Below, one piece after another: positions 1 to 12,695 of a stretch of DNA of 64,000 nucleotides. Each line of letters starts with the position of its first letter. The stretch's first letter is position 1. Source of the DNA: Panagrolaimus kolymaensis (Eukaryota; Nematoda; Chromadorea; Rhabditida; Panagrolaimidae); contig JAJQJQ010000021.1 in NCBI GenBank assembly GCA_028622995.1, forward strand, positions 2,542,001 through 2,606,000, in the 5' to 3' direction. The notes below the pieces were generated by a model. It was not told the origin of the DNA and did no database searches. It saw only the letters and a program-made list of their open reading frames with translations. The position numbers were made by a program, and so were the translations under genes.

Positions 1-348
1 AGTTTTAAAAAATAACTTTGTAAATTTTAGCATTAATTAAAAGCAGTCTAGTTTTTATATTTTTCTTTTTATTTTCTACTAATCACTCGTGACCACAGTT
101 TAAATTATTATTTCAAACCATATAAAATTTTCAATAACAGTTTTTTTTATAGAAAAATCCAATAATAGAAAATCATAAAATCTCTACAAATCAGTTTTTA
201 TAGTTTTTCCTTATTTTCACCGCACGCCGGACCTCAGTTTAAATTATTATTGCAAAAATGCAGTAATATTGTCAAACAGTTTTTTGGTTTAAAAAACCTA
301 ATAATTGTGAAACATAAAATGTCTCCCAATTCTGTTTTTAAAACTTAC

Positions 349-1245
349 CAAATCATTTTGATCATCTTTTTTCCTTCTCGTTAATGCTGGGGTTACATCC
401 AAATCAATCCATTTATCCCCACCTCGAAGACTATCTTCCGGCAAAAATCTTGTATCAAGCAGCCGATGATTTTCTCGAAATTCACGATCCACTTCATAAA
501 TATTTAATTTTTCCCATGATGATGTTAAAAGTGCGGGTTCATCTTCTTCATCATCATGAATAATTTCTTGTCGGCGATGATATTCTTCAGCGGTGGGCAT
601 TTCTTTTCCAAGTCGAATCCTCAAATCAGCTTTCACTATGAGTTCCTTATCTTTTCGCCTTCCCGTGGCAGTGAGGTTATAAACAATAAACCATCCTTTT
701 ATTTCTGGATTTGAATGGGATGCAACTATTCGGGGAAGATAATGCCTAAGCAATTCGATATCCCCTTGATTAGCTTGCTCATAAAAATCCCAAATATATA
801 GAGGCATGGGTGCACGAGAATTAGCCATTTCTCGCATTTCTCGACTTTCACTCATTCCTTCTAAACCTAATTTTTGTAATATCACTTTTCGAATTAAGTG
901 TTTTTGATGTGAAGAAAAATCAGGGGTGGCCGTTGTGGTTGTTTGCATTGAAATGGATGGCATAAATAAATATGATAATATTGTCGTCATTAAAAGCAGC
1001 CGTAAACCAATGCAATTTAGGCTTGAAAATTTCCTTGATGAATAGTTTTTCGAAGAAGGTATCCTTCTGGGAGCAGTTTTACAACTAACTGCGGCGTTAC
1101 CATAATCCAATTGAGAAATAGTATTCTCGTCAAGGCATGATTGGGATGAAGAGATTTGTGACATATCTTCTTCACCATCATTAATAATACTGGAAGTCGA
1201 AGGTTTTGATGAATTAAAAAATAAATCGCTATTAATTGAAGCCAT
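349..1245 (-). CDS. TGF-beta/BMP-family ligand, first coding exon (signal and prodomain); gene continues off the left edge
   Basis: The exon encodes 299 residues from ATG at 1245 to a GTAAGT donor at 348. Residues about 1-78 are Ser-rich and polar. A hydrophobic signal or signal-anchor follows at about 80-98. A prodomain-like region comes next, with the typical LG-L and RAP(M)PLY-like start and a WIDLDVTPAL segment, which matches the W-x-F/L-DVT-A motif near the end of BMP prodomains. The cysteine-knot mature domain is not present and should lie to the left of position 1. The long polar stretch ahead of the hydrophobic segment is unusual for a secreted ligand. Family assignment rests on the prodomain only, so DBL-1-like versus DAF-7-like is undecided. 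Confidence 0.7.
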
Positions 1246-2364
1246 TAAAAATATAAATAAAAAAGTTTTAGTAATAATAAATCAAAGTTCGTTGTTGAAA
1301 ATAATAATAGTGGCAAGCATTGAATGGCTAAAAAAATACGAGAGTTATTTTGCAGTTTCTTAAATTCAAAAAGTTTTTTAAAAAGTTTAATTTTTTAAGC
1401 CCCACATTAAGCGAAATATCCAGTTTTATATCGAAAAATTGATTTATTCTTAAAACAGTTTTTATGAAATTCTGGTAAAAGATTTCTTGCACTTTTTCAA
1501 TTACCAGTTAAAAAAACCATAGCATTCAAAAATAGTCCAGTTTAATAAAATGTTTTAAAGTTAAAAATTAAAGCTAAAATAAATTGCATAAAATTTGATT
1601 ATAAACTATTACACACAGTTTTAAAAATCCTTCAAAAATCAGACCCAATTTTCATCCTTTACTGTTTATTGGTATATCCTACCCTTATATGATGGTGCTC
1701 AGTTTAATTCTTTTTTTTCGCATAACGCCTCTCTTTTAATAAAAACTAATCATTAGAAAAAAAAAGCCAAAACCATGAAGACAGTTATTTCAAAATAAAA
1801 AATATTTAACAAACCTCAAAAATAAAAATAATGGGTTAAACTTCTTCGCTGAAAAATTCGTTTCGAAGAAATAATTTTAAAAACATTAATAATAAAATAA
1901 AATAAACATAACCATTCCAGTATATAATTTAAATAAATGTAAAATGAAATAAAATGCGATTTCAGTGAATTAAAAATACCCAAAATAAAAATATAAAGAT
2001 GTATTTGAACAGTGTCCTTTACAGTTTTAATAAAAAGTTGATATGATTTTTTTTATTGTTTCAAAAAAGTGAATGTGTTTCTTTTTGATGGAAATGAATA
2101 AAGAAGTTTGATGTTTCGATTTCTTTCGAAATATGTAAAAATAAGAGAGTCAAAGAAAAACAATCGTTCTTTCGTCTGAAAAAAAAGAAGAGATATTTAT
2201 GACATACAGTAATGGATTGAATATTCGACGGGTAAAATAAAAAAAAATTAAACGCGAAAGAAATTCCGACATAAAAATGATTTTAAAGTATGACAGTTAT
2301 TAAAACAAATTTCCAAAAGAAACTACAGTTTGTTTGAGCCACGGCTATCGATGTTAATGAAAAG
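1246..2364. other. Upstream region of the TGF-beta-like gene, no gene seen
   Basis: About 1.1 kb of A/T-rich DNA with frequent CAGTT motifs (1352, 1431, 1538, 1617, 1699). It probably includes the promoter of the ligand gene. No coding exon or RNA gene is recognisable. Confidence 0.6.
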
Positions 2365-2634
2365 CAGGCCTCTTCCACGGGCCGACTTTTGCAGGCCCGG
2401 CCCGGTCCGTCTATTTTTCGGCCCGGCCGGCCTGGCGCGTCCAAATTTGGGCCCGGCCTGGCCCGGCCCGCGGGCCGGCCCGTCAATTTTTTTTTTGCCT
2501 TGGTATTCCCTTTGATTTTTTTCTTTTTTTAGAAAATGGTCGGCCTCGGCCCGGCCTGGCCCGTTCAAAAGTCGGCCCGGCCCGGCCCGGCCCGCGGGCA
2601 GGGCCGGGCTGGACGGGCCGAAGGAATAGGCCTG
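2365..2634. mobile_element. hAT-like foldback MITE (GGCCCGGCC word family), 270 bp
   Basis: The element is very GC-rich inside AT-rich DNA. The ends are CAGGCCTCTTCC and the reverse complement of CAGGCCTATTCC. It is flanked by an 8-bp direct repeat ATGAAAAG at 2357-2364 and 2635-2642, the target-site length of hAT transposons. The interior is two arms built from GGCCCGGCC-type words separated by a short AT-rich centre (about 2488-2534). It has no coding capacity for a transposase. Confidence 0.85.
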
Positions 2635-2642
2635 ATGAAAAG

Positions 2643-5600
2643 ACAGTTTTGAAATTTTTATTGTACAAGCTCTTTTTTCAGTTTAGAGTACACAAAAGAA
2701 ATAACAAAGCCATGTGAAGCAGGTTTAAAAAAATCCGAAATGTTTTAAGTTTATTATTGAATATATTGCTTGTCAGTTTTTAAAAAGTTTCTCATTTTTT
2801 TGTGAACCAAAACAAAATAAAAATCAAAAGTACGTCAGTTTTTATTTAACCAAACCCCTTAATTATTATTGAAACAACATTACAGTTATTTTCCTTCATT
2901 GCTCTATATCTCAGTTACCGTAATCAGATAATCAATAAAAGTTAGACAGTATTTTATTCATATATAAAAATGACGTCATAAAATGCACTGTGGATGCAAA
3001 AAAAAAAATTACGCAAGAAAAAAAAATCTCCATTTCATCGAAAAAACTTTTCACGAAAAAAAAATAAGATAGGGTAAATGAAAGAATGGTGGTTTTGATA
3101 TGCTTGTCAAACGGATTTAATAAAAAAAAAGAAGAAGAAAATAAGACACTATTGTAAAACAAAAATATTTCAATGTTGTCGAAAATGTTGTTAAGCTTTT
3201 TTTTCTTTCCGATTTAAACAAAAAAAATATAAAGAAAGAAAAAACGAAGGAATCAACGCGAAGATGAAACTAAAGGGGGGTGGTGGCAAAAAAGCTCAAA
3301 AGATGACATTGGGTAGGTAGCAAACAAGCAAGCAAGCTAGCATAAAAAAATTTTTAACTTTAACAACAAAAAAAGTTTTTGAGCAAAGTTTAAATATTTT
3401 TTTTTGTTAAAATAAAGAATGTGGCTTTACATGAAAAAAACAAATGTGGCCATTTGGAAATTTTGGAATGTTACAAAAAAAATAATAAACGAAAATCGGA
3501 AATGATAGGGCGAAAAAAATAATACAAGAAAATAAAGCGTGCAACAATATTCAGTTTTATCTTCTTTCAAAAAAAGTGATGTAGTTCATGAAAGTTGAAT
3601 CAGTTTTTTTAGTGTAAAATAAAATAGTTGTGATAAAGATTAGAAAATTACAGTTTTTAAAGAAAGAAAAAATTAAGGCTGATATTCTGCCGAATCAAGA
3701 CGCCTTGTCCAGTTATTTTAACAGTCAAAAATTGCTTCTTCCCTCAAAGTCATTGTATTTCATGGCTTTTATCTCTACGTTGATATTAAACGCATTATAA
3801 TGCAACCGCAACCGATCATGTTCGCAGTTTATAAACTTTTCGCATAATGCCGATAAAAATTTTACAAGATCCAGTTTTTATGCAGTTTTAAAAAAGTTAA
3901 TCTAGGATTATATATTTCAGCATAGTTTCAAAGAATTTAAAGAAGTCAGTCTGGAATTCAGTTTTTATTAATTCAAAATCAAAAAAGCCGACAACTTTGG
4001 CTGGTTGCAGTTTTCTATTTATATTTTCGTATGCCTTTAAAAAAGTATTTTCACTTCCATCAATTTTCCTCCAAGAAAATATGGGTAAAAATCAGTTTTA
4101 AATTTCTTTAGATCAATTATTTTTTTGTAAAACAAAAGTTTTAACGTCACAAGGTTGTTATCCTTAAAACAAACCATTTTTAAATCGGATTAATTATTCA
4201 ATTTTTTTCCTTCTTCTGCAACCACGAGCGAAAGAAATAAAGAAGATTAACAAATGAAAGATGATACATTGTTGACTTAAAAGTTTACGTAACAAAAAAA
4301 AATAATTTTTGGGATTTCGATTTTTTTGAATATTTATTTCGCAAAAAAACGAGTCCACACCGCTAGCCAATGATCTCAGTTTTTAATTTACGAAATTTAA
4401 AAAAAGTTGTAGTTGAATTGGGCAGTTTGTTTTTGGACTTCCCGAAAAGAACACAGTTTATAAATTTTATTCACACAAACAAAACAAAAACTTTTTACTA
4501 CCCATTTATATGAGCTTCCTGGCTTCCTCTTAACAGTTTTAAAAGCAAAAAAGATAAAAACATAGCGCATAAAAATAAAGGTTTTAAAATCAACGTCATT
4601 TCCTACCATCCTTCCTCCCTCCTTTTTTAGTACTTTTTTTAAACCCTCCAAACTTTAAAAAAAAATGACGCAACCTTTAAATGGTGTTTTGCAACAAAAA
4701 AAAGTTAAATAAAACCCGTAAATTGACAACAACATTTTGACACTTTCTCATTTCCATCCCCATTGAGACTCATTCAAACAAAACGACATAGTTTGGAGAT
4801 AACGCAAAAAAAAAAGGTCATAAAAATAAACTTTTATGGTTACAGTTTTTTTGTTTTTTCTTTGGCATTTTGAAAAAATAGAAAGAAAAGTGATGTGCGT
4901 CTTTGTTGTGTTCAGTTTGATTTTTTTTCGCGAAGTGTTTAAAAGATATAAAATAATATACCTTTTCGCTTATTCAACGCAGAAATCAGTTTAAAGCCAT
5001 AAAAATATGAATTCCTTAACTCGCAATTTGGGATAACACAGTTATCCAAGGAACAAAACAATGATCAGCCTCAGTTTAAAGTTTAAAAACAAAAAAATAG
5101 AATAATTTTACAGTTTAAATTACCTTAACTCTAAAAAGTTTAGTTTACACAAAAATAAATATATTTAAAAAATTATGACCGTGTTGATCTGGCCAACTCA
5201 GTTTATATCATTCCAAATACGTATGCTTATGTTGACAACAAAAAGAAAGCTACCGTAGAGCTGCTCGAACCAGTAAAATCCAATAAAATTCAGTTTTTCC
5301 AGGAATAATAATCATTCGAAAAAAATAAATATAACGATCACTAATAAATATTATTAGTAAAACAAATGTTTTCTTTTTTCTGAATGAATACAACCTTGGT
5401 GAATAAAACTTTTTGGAAGATGAAGAAGAAGAAAAACTAGACATAATCGTAAATTTGATGAGGAAGAGAAATTGGAATATATAGAAGAATGCCATTTAAA
5501 AAAAGAATGTTTGTTTACTTTTTTTATGATGGACATCATTTTTTGATTGAGGGAAGAAATATTTTTGATGGAAGTTTAATGGATCAATCAAAAAGACATT

Positions 5601-8600
5601 TTATGAGGGCAGTTAAAATTTTTTGACTACCATGAGAAGAAATAACTTTAGTGCAGTTTACTGTAGCCGTGAAAGGCTAGCATAGTCAGTTTAAAAAAAG
5701 TGATGTCAAAGTTTAAAAACTTTTATTTTTTTGTTTGCAAAAATCAAAGATCTTCGAAAAAAAATCCGGGATGAATATGGAAAAAGGGGTTATCTTTCAT
5801 CTTAAAAAACAGAAATAAAAAACAGCAAAGTTTTATTTTGCAAAAAATAACAATTTTTTGTTTAGTTAAAACAATCCTAAATTTTTTTTTGATTATTTTT
5901 TTCTTTTTCCGTTTTTAAATAAAAAAAACATCGAAGCGTTGTTTAAAAAAAACTGAAAATGGCACACAAAAATATAATATTTTTTTTGTTGCCTGTTGAT
6001 CGAGAAATCGACATCGTCGGCAAAGACCAAAGAAAAAAAATGAATATTGAAAATTGAAAAAAACATAAACGAAAGAAAAAAATGAGAGATATGTATTTTG
6101 TCGCAAAAAAATGCTTTGAAATTTGAGATCAGAGAAATTTAAGGCATTTGTGGTTTTTAAACAATATGATCGAGATCAACATCATCATCATAGAGGAAAT
6201 GGGGATAAAAAACAAGACAAGATTATTTTCAAGATACATTGCATAAAAATTTTGAGGGCAAAGATGTGAAGAAAAGAAAACTTGGGGAATATCAAATTGC
6301 GGATGAAGAAAAAAAGGTTAAAGAAAATAATAATATTCGATTATCACGTGAAAAATGTCATTTTGAAAAAATAATCAGTTTGTCTTTGTAAAAGTAAAAG
6401 TAAATCACAGTTTTCAAAAGTGTGATAAAAAGATATTGATGAAAGCAGTTATAACCAAATTAACTCAAAATATGAATGTCAAACCCAGTTTTAAAAAATA
6501 TGAAAAAAAATATGTGTCACACGAAGAAAGTTTATCTTAGCAAACACGCAATTTGAAATAAAACCGCAGTTTAAAATATGTAAAAAAAAAGTAACAAAAA
6601 AGTCCAATCGATAGAAACAAAGCAACAACAAAGAAAAAATAAAACACGAACGCGCGGAAAAAACGTTATAAATGCCAAAATGGCTAAAGTTTTGAAAAAA
6701 AAATGGGAGGAAGAAAGTTATTTTTATTTCGAAAGTTTTTTACGAATACATACATATAATTTTTCCAAATATTCGCTAATGTTCGTGGCAGTTTAAAACT
6801 TTTTTTTGATTAAACTTAATAAAATTTGAAAAAACTCAGCATTTTTTCTTTCATGTTGTCTGTCTTCATCTTTTCGAATGTAAAAATAGTCAATAAGGAT
6901 TTAGAGAAACAAAAAAAAAAGAATAAAAAAGAGAGAAAACAAAACAAAAAACATTCTCGAATGAATCAACCGATCACCAGATTTAATGAAAATTTGCCTT
7001 AACGTGATTGTTTGTTCACTCAAAGAAAAAATTGCTTAGCAGTTAAAATTTAAAAAAAGAGGGATTCGCTAACTTAAAAATTTTCATCACCAGTTTAATT
7101 TTTAAAAAATCTCCAAAAATTGTTGAAATTTATTGTTGACTTTAACAAAAAATTAGGAAAGTGGCAAATTAAAAAAATCTTGACAGTTTTATAAGAATTT
7201 AAGGAATGAAATTTGATTTTATAAATTCCTAAAGGGAGGCAGTTTACCTTTGTATTTTTTCTGTCTTGGTAGAAGAAAATAAAGAGAATGTGCTTTACAA
7301 AAGCACCCGACGGTGATCAAAAAAGAAACTAAGAAAAAAAAAAATATTATAACATCGCGAAGCAGTGTTGTCCGGGGTCAACAAGAAAAAAATTAAAAAA
7401 ATAAAACAGAAAAGAAAACACGCGCTTTATGCACGCTTTTTAAATGATTAAATCCATGTGTTTTTAAAATGTTTGAAAAATCAAAACAAAGCAAGAAAAA
7501 AGGTTTTGAGATTTTTAAAACTCAGTTTTACATCGAAATTAATAAAGATATTGGAGTACTATAGAGGATAAATAACAGTTAATCAAAAACAAGAAAATGT
7601 ATCACAAATTCTCGGCTCGAAAATTTAATCAAAAAAACTTTATTTTAGGTAAACTAAAAGTTAAAAAAATATAATCACAGTTTTTTACTTTCTCCTGAGC
7701 TTTTGTAACACAGTTATAACCATTGAAAATAATTATAGATACAATTCATTGATTTGTAATATCTAATCGATTGATTGATTAAACGCAACAAAGCAGCACT
7801 TTTTTTTATTTCATAAAAAAATTTAGAAAAAAAAAGACAGGGACCTCGATTAAAAAAATAAATAGCAAATAGAAAGAAAGAGTGAAAGTCATTTATTTTA
7901 TTTTTTAATCAGGGGATAGATAAATAGATAACAAAAAAAGAGGATGAAAGAAGATATCTTTGCCAAAAAGCGTTTAACAAAAAAAAACAATGGATGTTGA
8001 AAATAAAGTTAGTTAGGTTGTCGTCGTCTGTGTCAAGTTCGCAAATGTAACGTATACATATCAAATTAAAACAAAACAAAAAAAAAGTAACAGGGAGAGA
8101 AAAAAAATGGCTTATCCCAATTTATTTTTTATAAGCAGAAAAAGCAGGCAGCAGCATGCTTTTAAGAGATAAGAAATTGGAACAACGACGACGCCGTTTT
8201 TTCGTATTTCTTTGCTTTTGTGATTTTTTAAAAGGGATTTGGGTATCTAAAAAAAAAGAGCGCAGTGGCGGCGCGGCGGCACTCTCTATCATTCGTGATT
8301 TATGATGATTTTTTTTTTTGGGAGGAAAGAAAGAACAAAAGAAGAAAAGCTCTTTTAGAAGTGGGGATAAAAATTAAGTAACCAAGGGGCAACAAAAAAA
8401 AAAAAAAGAAGAGATTTGCTCTCGTCGCTTAATTAAAAAAGTTGTGGGTTAAGAAAAAACTTATCAAATTGTATCAGTTAAATTTATATTCCTTGTAAAA
8501 CAATTTTTTGATTATTATTATTTCTTAAAATGGAATTGTGAAAATTTAAAATATTCAGTTTTCTTTTTGCTGCTAAATCAGCTAATTAATTAACTCAATG

Positions 8601-10400
8601 GAAAATTGAAGGAATGAAGAAATTACAGTTTAACTTATTTTTTACTGTGAAAGCAACCAAAAGGAAAATTTAGCATTCAGTTTATATCACTATCGATGTC
8701 TATCTAAACTAAGGCGATGCCGGGTTTATTTATATTAGATAACAAACTGATGTTTTGTCCCAAAAAAAAATTTCAGTTTTTTGCAGATATTAAAAGCTTA
8801 AGAATTTATAGAGCTCGGATTAAAGAGATTCTGCTCATAAGATGCCTCAGTTAAATTATAAAGTAGGTAAAGTAAAAATAAGGGAGAATTCAGTTTTAAA
8901 AAAGTTTTAGAAGAATTTAACAAATGTCACCAACAAATTTGTGAAAGCCTCAGCAGTTTTTAAAATCGAACAATAAAAATATTAGCAATTTCTTTATTCA
9001 AAATTTCAAGATATTTCAGCGCTAATAGAGTTAATATAATTATAATACTGATAAGAATGATATATGAAATTCAGTTTTTTGCAATAATGTCAAAATAATT
9101 AATACAAGAAATTTAACCCAAAAAACAAACAACTTCGAACGTCGAACACAGTTTTTAAAAATATAAAAAAATCAACTTTCCTCCAATTTGATTTTTTTTT
9201 CACATGAGCTGATGGATTTCTTTTTTTGTTTATTTCTTATTCTTTTTTTAAATAAGTATCAACCTATTCGATAGTTCGAAAGTTAATACATAACATTAAT
9301 GTTTTGACAACGGAAGAAGAAAAAGAAGCAATTGCCGTTCGATTTACGGGGTTTTTTCTTTTGATTTTTACCGCAAATAGTGGATTGGTGGTTGGTTGGC
9401 GCCGTTGCTATTTTTGCATTGAACATCAACAAAAAATAAAAGAGAGACAAGGATGTTCAAAAAAAAAATTAATGACCATCAAAATTTCAATAGCAACAAC
9501 AACAAAAATATACTGTTACTTTTTTAGGTTAGAAAAAAAAAATATGGAGGCGAAAAAGAATAAAGAAAAACACTTCCGAAAAAAAAAGAACATTCATAAA
9601 AATGATGACCTGGTAATTTTCGAGTCAATGTCACTGCAGTTTATTATTTACTTGTTGTAGCTACAATCCTTTCTGGCGCTGATTCCCTGCACCTCAAAAA
9701 CAAGCAAAACTCAAACAACATTTTTTGAATCCTATTAAAACAAAACAAAAAAATTCAAGGAAATGCAAAAATAACCTTTGAAACTTTTACCTTTTGTTGT
9801 TAACAAAAAAACAACATAAACTTAATCCTCAAAACAAATACAGTTGCAAAAAAAAAAAAAGTTTTGTAAGAAAGTTTTATTTTTGAGAACTAAAAAAACT
9901 AAACACTGGTTTTTTGGTTTTTTGTGCATTGCATTCTCTTTGCATTGATTTTCAAAGTTATAAATAAAGTAAAAATAGTTGACAGTTAATACAAAACAAA
10001 AAACCATTCTCACTTCGTCCAAGGCTATAATGTTTCAAAGCTGGCACAAAAGATAGCAGTTTAACTCAAAAAATTTCCATGACTCAGTTTTAAAATTACA
10101 CTAAAAAGTCAAATCGGTTTTTGGCCTAAAAAGAAAGTTTTTCATTATTTTTTTTATTATTGTTATTAAACATGAATTGTTTTTGATACCAAATATAACC
10201 ATTATTTTAATCTTTTTCTGATTAATGATTGATGATAACCTTTTATTAAATTTGACAATGGTGTGCGCGTGTGGGACTCAACTGGACTGCCAAGTGAGAA
10301 ATCTTGAGTACAAAAAAAACTTATGAGAACTTTAAATCACTTTTATTTTTACACATTTAAAACAATAAAGAAAACAAAACAAAAAAGTTTTATAAAACAT
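2643..10400. other. 7.8 kb without recognisable genes, filled with the CAGTT array
   Basis: A/T-rich DNA with long A and T runs and CAGTT motifs throughout. Open frames here code only for Lys/Phe-rich low-complexity peptides without homology I can recognise. A few GC-rich spots (about 8173-8195 and 8261-8283) lack terminal repeats or target duplications. Confidence 0.6.
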
Positions 10401-10636
10401 GTTTGATAAAAAAAAGAAAGGAAAGAAACGTGGGAATTTGAAACTTTAAAGTTATCCTATTAACGTGGATTTGGAAAACAAAACACTTTATTTAACTTTT
10501 ATTTATTTTTAGATTAAAACAATGTAAAATAATTTGCAAAAAGAAAAATACATATAACACATTTAGAAACGCACAAAACAGACAAAAAAAGCCATTCAAG
10601 ATTTTTCGAAGTTAAAGAATATCATCAATTGGTTTA

Positions 10637-11892
10637 TCAAAATATGGCAAGAAGAGCAAAAATACAGTATAACAACATGCAGGGATATGCAACAAGTAAT
10701 CTTTGACCTTCCATTTGCAAAGTTATTGAAAAAAGTTTTGATGACGTTGAAGCACACCAAAATACTGCAGCACCAGTAACACAGTAACCAACGATTCCCT
10801 ATAAAGAAATAAAGTTAAAGTTTCCAAAATTATGAAAAAATAAGTTTACATTTAGAGATAAAATAGCTGCAAGCATTGATAAAATAGACAATGGAAGAAG
10901 ACAATAACCAAGAACAGAAGCAGTATAAATAAATGAAATAGATCGATTCTCTTCAGCCATTAAATTTAGTAAATAATACATTCCAACGCATCCCAAAAGT
11001 CCATAACCATAAATATAACCAAAATGAAGCTAAAAAGTAATATCATAAATCATCCTTCAAATTGTTTATTAAGCCATACCTTTCCATTAAGTAACAGTGA
11101 TACACCAAAGAGTAAACAAAAAACCAAAGGACCAACTAAATCTTGATCAGCAATAGCTTCAGCAGGTGTAGTTCCAACAGGTTTTAAAACAGCAAAACTT
11201 TTTTGTCCAATATGACCAAAGCTTATTCCAAGTTCTTCCCAAAGTGGTAGTTCACTTTCATTATCAAAATTATCACATACAAAATCTTTGCTTTCAATGG
11301 TAATAGTTACTGGTCCATCATCATCAATTCCCACTTGCAATGGTACTCCATAATCGCCATTCTAAAAGTTAGTATTAGTTAGTTTTGCCTTCAAAGTTCC
11401 TTTCTTACTCTTACTTTTTTTTGAGCATGAGCTTTCTTCAAATCTTGATAAAACTTCTTATAAAATTCTTTAGCCTTTGTCGGTTCCATTGCTAGATGAT
11501 AATCCACAGTGTTGTCTTCCAATAATCCATATAGTGTAAACTAAAAGCATTTGTGATTAATTTAATGAGTAATTATAACAAATACCAACAAACCTGATTA
11601 ACTACAAGAACATCCAAGCCCAAATCCTTCAGAGATTTATCCCATTTTTTGCCAGTTTTAGGATCATCGAATAATTTAAGGTTAAGAATTTTACCAATAA
11701 TAAATTCTGAATCAGCTATTGTATCATCTTGAGTTATTCCAACCAGTACAAAAAGACCTTTACCAATTACAGATGCCTAAAAATGAATGTGAAATAAAAA
11801 ATGAAGCAGAAAATGTAAAAGCCAAAAAAACTTACAACTTCTTCACCAATTTTAACACTTATTTGTGTGACCTTTTGAATGACAGCTTTCAT
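10637..11892 (-). CDS. DTD1-YIPF5 chimeric gene: D-aminoacyl-tRNA deacylase fused to a Yip1-family membrane domain
   Basis: Six exons: 11836-11892, 11594-11776, 11415-11540, 11080-11361, 10850-11029, 10637-10798. All introns are phase 0 and the product is 329 residues. Residues 1 to about 142 are a complete DTD domain, ending in the cis-Pro motif DDGPVT and then SKD. The frame then runs through FVCDNFDNESELP into a Yip1 domain (LWEELGISFGH, ADQDLVGPLVF, and the following membrane segments) that ends exactly as YIPF5 does (LLAIF). Intron positions match the separate DTD1 and YIPF5 genes at 30.4-32.2 kb, and so do the 5' flank (DTD1-like) and 3' UTR (YIPF5-like). In the DTD part the conserved SQFTL motif reads NQFTL. 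The frame is open throughout, so it looks functional or recent. Confidence 0.9.
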
Positions 11893-12695
11893 TTGGTCTT
11901 AATGAATGTGGAAATATTTTCTTCAATATTCGGATATCCTTGATGAATGAATAAAAAATAAGCAATAAAAAATTAGATTTCAAGCTTAGAGGTTTCTGAA
12001 CCTTTTGATAGCCAGCAAAATTTAAAGCATTCGAATTCGAAAACTTTCAATCAAATTTGCTCATCATTTTAAATTCACCTCTTTTTGCCAAATAATACGG
12101 TCATGTCTTTTTATTATTGCTTCTAACTAACTTTTACTCGATTCTTTACAATGAAGGAAGTCAACTTAAAATTGTTGTTAATGCATTGGATTAAAAAAAG
12201 TTGAACCATGCTCATGATTTTACAGCCATTTCTTCCTTCATTGAAAACCAAATTTACAAACTTTTACAGAAGCTTGCTTAGAATTGGGTTTAGTCGAAGA
12301 TGACGAAGCATGAAAGAGTGTTCTTGCTGATGCTCGAGTTTCATTGCTTCTTTACCAAAATGCGTCGTTGTTGATTATTTGTTTTTGTTTTCATTGTTAT
12401 ATTTTTTACAAACAAATATAATAAAGAAGCTAAGCATTGTCAACATACTTCGATACTGCTTACATCCCAAACTCCGCTAATTACATACTCCCAATTTTTC
12501 TCCATCATTTTGAAAATTTAAAAAGTAAAAGTTTTTATGGTTCATTCAGTGTACAAAAAATGGAGCCTCGCTTTGATGAAATATGTATCATAAATTTAAA
12601 CAATAGCACCACTATTTTTGTAGTTTGGTTTTTCTTAATTTATTTTAACATTTTCATCCATTTCCTTTTTATCATTCATTATTACGCCGTTAAAA

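Noticed and set aside
2365..2634. Coding frames through the GC-rich block (Gly/Pro/Arg-rich peptides)
   Set aside because: All frames are produced by repeated GGCCCGGCC words between terminal inverted repeats, so it is a transposon and not a gene.
8255..8285. GC-rich spot resembling a CAGTG-ended MITE
   Set aside because: The ends are not inverted repeats of each other and no 8-bp duplication flanks it.
9304..9660. 118-residue open frame
   Set aside because: Lys-rich low complexity at the end, no homology recognised, and no splice or start context.
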